From positions 1 to 64,000 of the forward strand of contig NZ_WSTC01000018.1 in the NCBI RefSeq assembly GCF_009789195.1: DNA of 64,000 nt, in the 5' to 3' direction. The position numbers and the translations under genes are program-made. A model generated the notes under the pieces. That model was not told where the DNA came from and did not search any database. It saw only the letters and a list, made by a program, of their open reading frames with translations. Below are positions 61,063-64,000 of the stretch, piece after piece (position 1 is the first letter of the stretch; each line of letters opens with the position of its first letter). This stretch comes from Paenibacillus sp. MMS18-CY102 (GTDB taxonomy: Bacteria; Bacillota; Bacilli; Paenibacillales; Paenibacillaceae).

Positions 61063-61881
61063 TTGGCTAGTATCGAAGCAAGTGAGCATGCAGTGCCGGA
61101 GCGGGCGCAGTTGTGGGTGCTGAAATCGTTTGGCCAAAAGGCGCAATGGGTATCATCGCGCCGCTTGAAGGGGGGCGTGTCTGCTGCCGTGTATGGCGTG
61201 ACGCTGCGCGTCGGGCAAGACAGTGTTCAGGCCGTGCTTCGCCTGTTTGATAACGCAGGCTGGGTTCGGGAAGAGCCGGATTTGTCACGGCATGAGGGAG
61301 CTGTGCTTCGAAGCATGACCGCGTGCGCAAATTTGCCTGTCCCCCAATTGATTGCTTATGATGAGCTAGGCAGCGAAGCTGGCATGCCTGCTGTACTGAT
61401 GACATACATGCGGGGAGAGATTGACCTCATGCCTCACGATCAGTCCCTTTGGCTGGATGAGTTAGCTGCAGTGCTGTCACGCATACATGCAACGGATGCT
61501 AAAGAGGTTGTGTGGGCATTTTACCTACCAAGATGTTTCCGAATGGGAAGCTCCTGCGTGGTCCGAGTGCCAGAGTAAATGGGCGGCGATTCAAGCGATC
61601 GTGCGAGGGTCGCAGCCTGCGTTTAGTCCCGTATTCATCCATCGCGACTATCATCCGACGAATGCGCTCTCACGATGGCTGATTTTCTGTATGGACCGCC
61701 GGCTGTTTACCCCGGCTGGACCGCGTTTGGCGTGACAGGCTTAACGGATGCGCTGATGGCAGAGCGGGCTGACGAGTATATGAACAGCTTGTTGAAGCGG
61801 TTAGAAACGCCTTCTCCGGTAGGCAGGCGGCAATCAATTCCTGCTGGGATCTCTAAGAATGGGTTTAAAAAGCCGATATAG
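61063..61881 (+). pseudogene. aminoglycoside phosphotransferase family protein, disrupted
   Basis: The first 145 codons encode the N-lobe of an APH-type kinase (LKGGVSAAVYGVTLRV, LIAYDELGSEAGMPAVLMTYMRGEIDL). The frame then shifts near 61510, after HATDAKEV, continuing as GHFTYQDVSEWEAPAW and the catalytic loop FIHRDYHPTN. After this the metal-binding DxD region is missing: the next recognisable part, ADFLYGPPAVYPGWTAFGVTG, is joined directly in a third frame. The kinase therefore has one frameshift and one internal deletion and cannot be active. Confidence 0.85.
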
Positions 61882-62046
61882 AAGGAAGAGAAAAATCGGG
61901 GAAATTGGTTTAGGACGTTAGAACTAATTAAATTTAGGCACAAGGTCTCACCTTACGGAGAAGCAATTCCTCTATAATAGTAATGATATAGTTCGACATG
62001 GTGTGTCAATTATTGACATTTTAACTGAAAAGGTGTTGAGCAGGAA

Positions 62047-62763
62047 GTGATTTCTCCTTTTTTCAAGAAGAAAGATTCGACAGACAAGCAGGCCGAGCAA
62101 AGCGCTAAAAAAACGAACGCTTCTACGCAGCCTCAAGAAGGCCTAGGCGAAGAACGCGCTGCTGAAGTATTTGTGGAGGATGCACAGTCCGTCATGGGTT
62201 CAGTGGGCAAAGCGAATATGGATAAGAAATCGCTTGATTTGGTATTTGCTGTAGAGCAGATCATTCAAGCTAGGCAGCATGCGGAATTGAGCATTTATGA
62301 ACTCCAAGACCGTTTGACGCATTCCGCCGGACATGTTGACCGCCTCAATCGAGATCTTAAGAACCTTAATAAAGTGATTGATGAGCGCGAGAAAAACATC
62401 CTTGAGCTGGAGCAAAAGTTGACGGAGAAAAACCTCAAGGTCGATCAAGTGATGGAGGATTATCGGGAGCAACAAGGCACGATGACCGCCGAGATAGAGG
62501 AACTGAAGAGCGTAATCGATTTGGAGCAGCAGAAATACGGCAGCTTGCTGCAGAAGCATAACGAAGCATTGGCAGAGAAAGCCAAGAAAATTAATGATCT
62601 CGAGGACAAGATCGGAAGGCTCGAAGTTGAGAACTCACACATGAAGCAGAAATACGAATCGATGCGCCAAGAGAAGAATTATTTGTCCAATATGATCAGC
62701 GACTTCACGAGTCGTATGTCCGCACCGCTTGGGCAAGGCAAGAACGATCGCGCAGGCGATTAA
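62047..62763 (+). CDS. coiled-coil protein of unknown function
   Basis: A 238-residue cytoplasmic protein. After a Lys/Gln-rich N-terminus, residues about 70-218 form a long heptad-repeat coiled coil (LQDRLTHSAGHVDRLNRDLKNLNKVIDEREKNILELEQKLTEKN and onward). No enzyme motif is visible. It starts with GTG near AGGAA, a weak assignment. It precedes the polysaccharide deacetylase gene by 47 bases, so a structural role linked to the envelope is possible but unproven. Confidence 0.75.
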   Translation: MISPFFKKKDSTDKQAEQSAKKTNASTQPQEGLGEERAAEVFVEDAQSVMGSVGKANMDKKSLDLVFAVEQIIQARQHAELSIYELQDRLTHSAGHVDRLNRDLKNLNKVIDEREKNILELEQKLTEKNLKVDQVMEDYREQQGTMTAEIEELKSVIDLEQQKYGSLLQKHNEALAEKAKKINDLEDKIGRLEVENSHMKQKYESMRQEKNYLSNMISDFTSRMSAPLGQGKNDRAGD

Positions 62764-62810
62764 TATCGATGTCCTTGTCACAACGGTAGGAGAAAGACGA
62801 GGACCTCTTC

Positions 62811-64000
62811 ATGGAAAACTACACCGTCCAGATGATAGAGCTATTAGCGCTCAAGCAAAGCTCCACTGGGTATCAGATGGAGCTTATCATAACCCGAAAC
62901 GATGGGCATGTGTTCAACGATGCCCTTGAGATAGATACATATACGTACGATCAGCTTTCCCTGCTGCAGCCGCTGGGCAACCGTGTCCGGCTCTCGCTGT
63001 ATGCGAAGTGGGACCCTTATCAGCGAAGCTATTATAGTACATTGGTCCGCGTGAACGGCGCTTTTAGGGAAACGCTTTATTTTGCTTGCTCCGAAGACTA
63101 TGTGTCGCAATTGAAGGAACTGAAGCAGTTTGCGCCTCAGGAAGCGAGCAATGCAGCCGAAACCGTTGGCAAGAAGAACGCTAACCGGGCGGCAGCAGGC
63201 GAAGCTTCAGCAGTTGCAGTTGGAACGGTTCAGTTGGGGCAGAACAGATGGACCATGGCGCTGCGATGGCTCGTTATTGGGGTTATGCTGCTGCTTCTGA
63301 TTTTACGGGCGAATGACTTGTTGTTCAATGATCCGGCCATAGCGAGCAGCTCGAATGTCAGGATGCCGTTAGCGCAAGGGCCGACGGTTACCAAGATCGA
63401 GACGAATGGCGTGGGGCTTGCCCCGAGCGGGTTTTTGCGGGAAATGCCTGAGTTGCTAGTTGAGAAGCAGGAGCCGAATAAGCTGGCTGTAAGCACGCCT
63501 GAAGCAAAGCCGGAAGGCAAGCCAGCGGTTAAACCGGTGAAGCATCCGGCAGAAGTGACGAAGCCTAAGCAGGGTTATGAAATCGTAAAGCTTCCTGCTG
63601 ACAAGTACACGTACGACTTGCCTAAAGGCTATGTCGCATTGACGTTCGATGACGGGCCGTCTGCGTATACGAAGCAGTTGGTCGATATTTTGAAGGATAA
63701 TGATGTAGCGGGGACTTTCTTATTTATTGGGAACAATGCGAAGCGCCATCCGGATATTGTTGAATATGCTTATACGCAAAGCATGTCTGTGGGCAACCAT
63801 TCGTGGGATCACAGCAAGCTGACGCGTGTGAATAAGCAGAGCAGTGAAGCGAATATCACGAAGGCCAATGGCGAGCTGAATAAGGACGGGGCCAAGTCGG
63901 TTACGTTGTTCCGGCCGCCATACGGATTAATTAATGAGGCTTTAGCGAGCGTGGTGAAGGATCAGCAGATGAAGGTGTTGATGTGGAACCGTGATCCTGA
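62811..64000 (+). CDS. polysaccharide deacetylase (NodB domain) membrane protein, 3' end outside the window
   Basis: At least 396 residues; the frame is open to the window end. Residues 1-148 form a cytoplasmic domain of unknown fold (QMIELLALKQSSTGYQMELIIT). A membrane helix follows at about 152-170, then a Pro/Lys-rich linker, then the outside NodB domain from about 272. Metal and catalytic residues are seen: TFDDGPS (278-284) and NHSWDH with His330 and His334. It would deacetylate peptidoglycan or another wall glycan. The ATG follows GAGG with an 8-base gap. The cytoplasmic N-terminal domain is unusual for this family. Confidence 0.9.
   Translation, partial: MENYTVQMIELLALKQSSTGYQMELIITRNDGHVFNDALEIDTYTYDQLSLLQPLGNRVRLSLYAKWDPYQRSYYSTLVRVNGAFRETLYFACSEDYVSQLKELKQFAPQEASNAAETVGKKNANRAAAGEASAVAVGTVQLGQNRWTMALRWLVIGVMLLLLILRANDLLFNDPAIASSSNVRMPLAQGPTVTKIETNGVGLAPSGFLREMPELLVEKQEPNKLAVSTPEAKPEGKPAVKPVKHPAEVTKPKQGYEIVKLPADKYTYDLPKGYVALTFDDGPSAYTKQLVDILKDNDVAGTFLFIGNNAKRHPDIVEYAYTQSMSVGNHSWDHSKLTRVNKQSSEANITKANGELNKDGAKSVTLFRPPYGLINEALASVVKDQQMKVLMWNRDP

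Overview
The window looks like an ordinary stretch of Bacillales chromosome, most like Paenibacillus or a close relative. The signs are strong AGGAGG-type ribosome binding sites with frequent TTG/GTG starts, T-box leaders, catabolite-repression (cre) boxes, stalk-domain secreted proteins, a GH13 amylase with CBM26/CBM20 modules, and dense small regulator-plus-enzyme units. I see no tRNA or rRNA gene, CRISPR array, transposase, integrase or prophage. The genus call is inference from gene content; no marker gene was searched.

Layout. 0-9 kb: small independent units (AhpD-like protein with divergent TetR, GNAT, MerR with SRPBCC, PPOX, fatty acid hydroxylase, EamA transporter, second GNAT, methyltransferase, hypotheticals). 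9-17.9 kb: an aldehyde/alcohol dehydrogenase pair with divergent LysR, an FMN reductase, a PhnA-like protein, class II fructose-bisphosphate aldolase followed by a five-unit 51-bp palindromic tandem repeat, then a ytbD-ytbE pair with divergent ytcD-type HxlR regulator. 17.9-32 kb: an unrecognised 320-residue protein, a methyltransferase, a YdeI-like protein, an SDR/TetR divergent pair, MarR with MFS, chromate transporter, kinase and Nudix genes, a chemoreceptor, TetR with glycosyltransferase, and TetR with a YhgE-type membrane protein. 32-41.7 kb: lipoprotein, AraC regulator, luciferase-like monooxygenase, lipase, epimerase, an Ala-rich secreted protein divergent from a two-component system, and a UPF0303 protein. 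42-45 kb: a secreted modular alpha-amylase with a clear sigma-A promoter and two cre boxes. 45-53 kb: TIGR01777 epimerase, SDR, Crp/Fnr regulator and ilvN-ilvB behind two tandem T-box leaders, then an SDR pseudogene. 53-64 kb: second stalk-domain protein, MerR with MFS, rlmN, YhhN, class 3 aldehyde dehydrogenase, CBS protein, MarR, a decayed region with an aminoglycoside phosphotransferase pseudogene, a coiled-coil protein, and a polysaccharide deacetylase cut by the window end.

The least explained material is intergenic. Three families of structured repeats occur: (A) a 228-bp multi-hairpin element present twice (34210-34437 and 46070-46298) with paired substitutions in the stems; (B) a 51-bp tandem unit with two hairpins (14949-15176) whose stem bases covary, plus a diverged single copy near 60910; (C) an inverted set of TAACGGACYC-headed units (52789-52971). 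They behave like structured, duplicated non-coding elements and are the best candidates here for something undescribed. Several regulator genes also have clear palindromic operators next to them.
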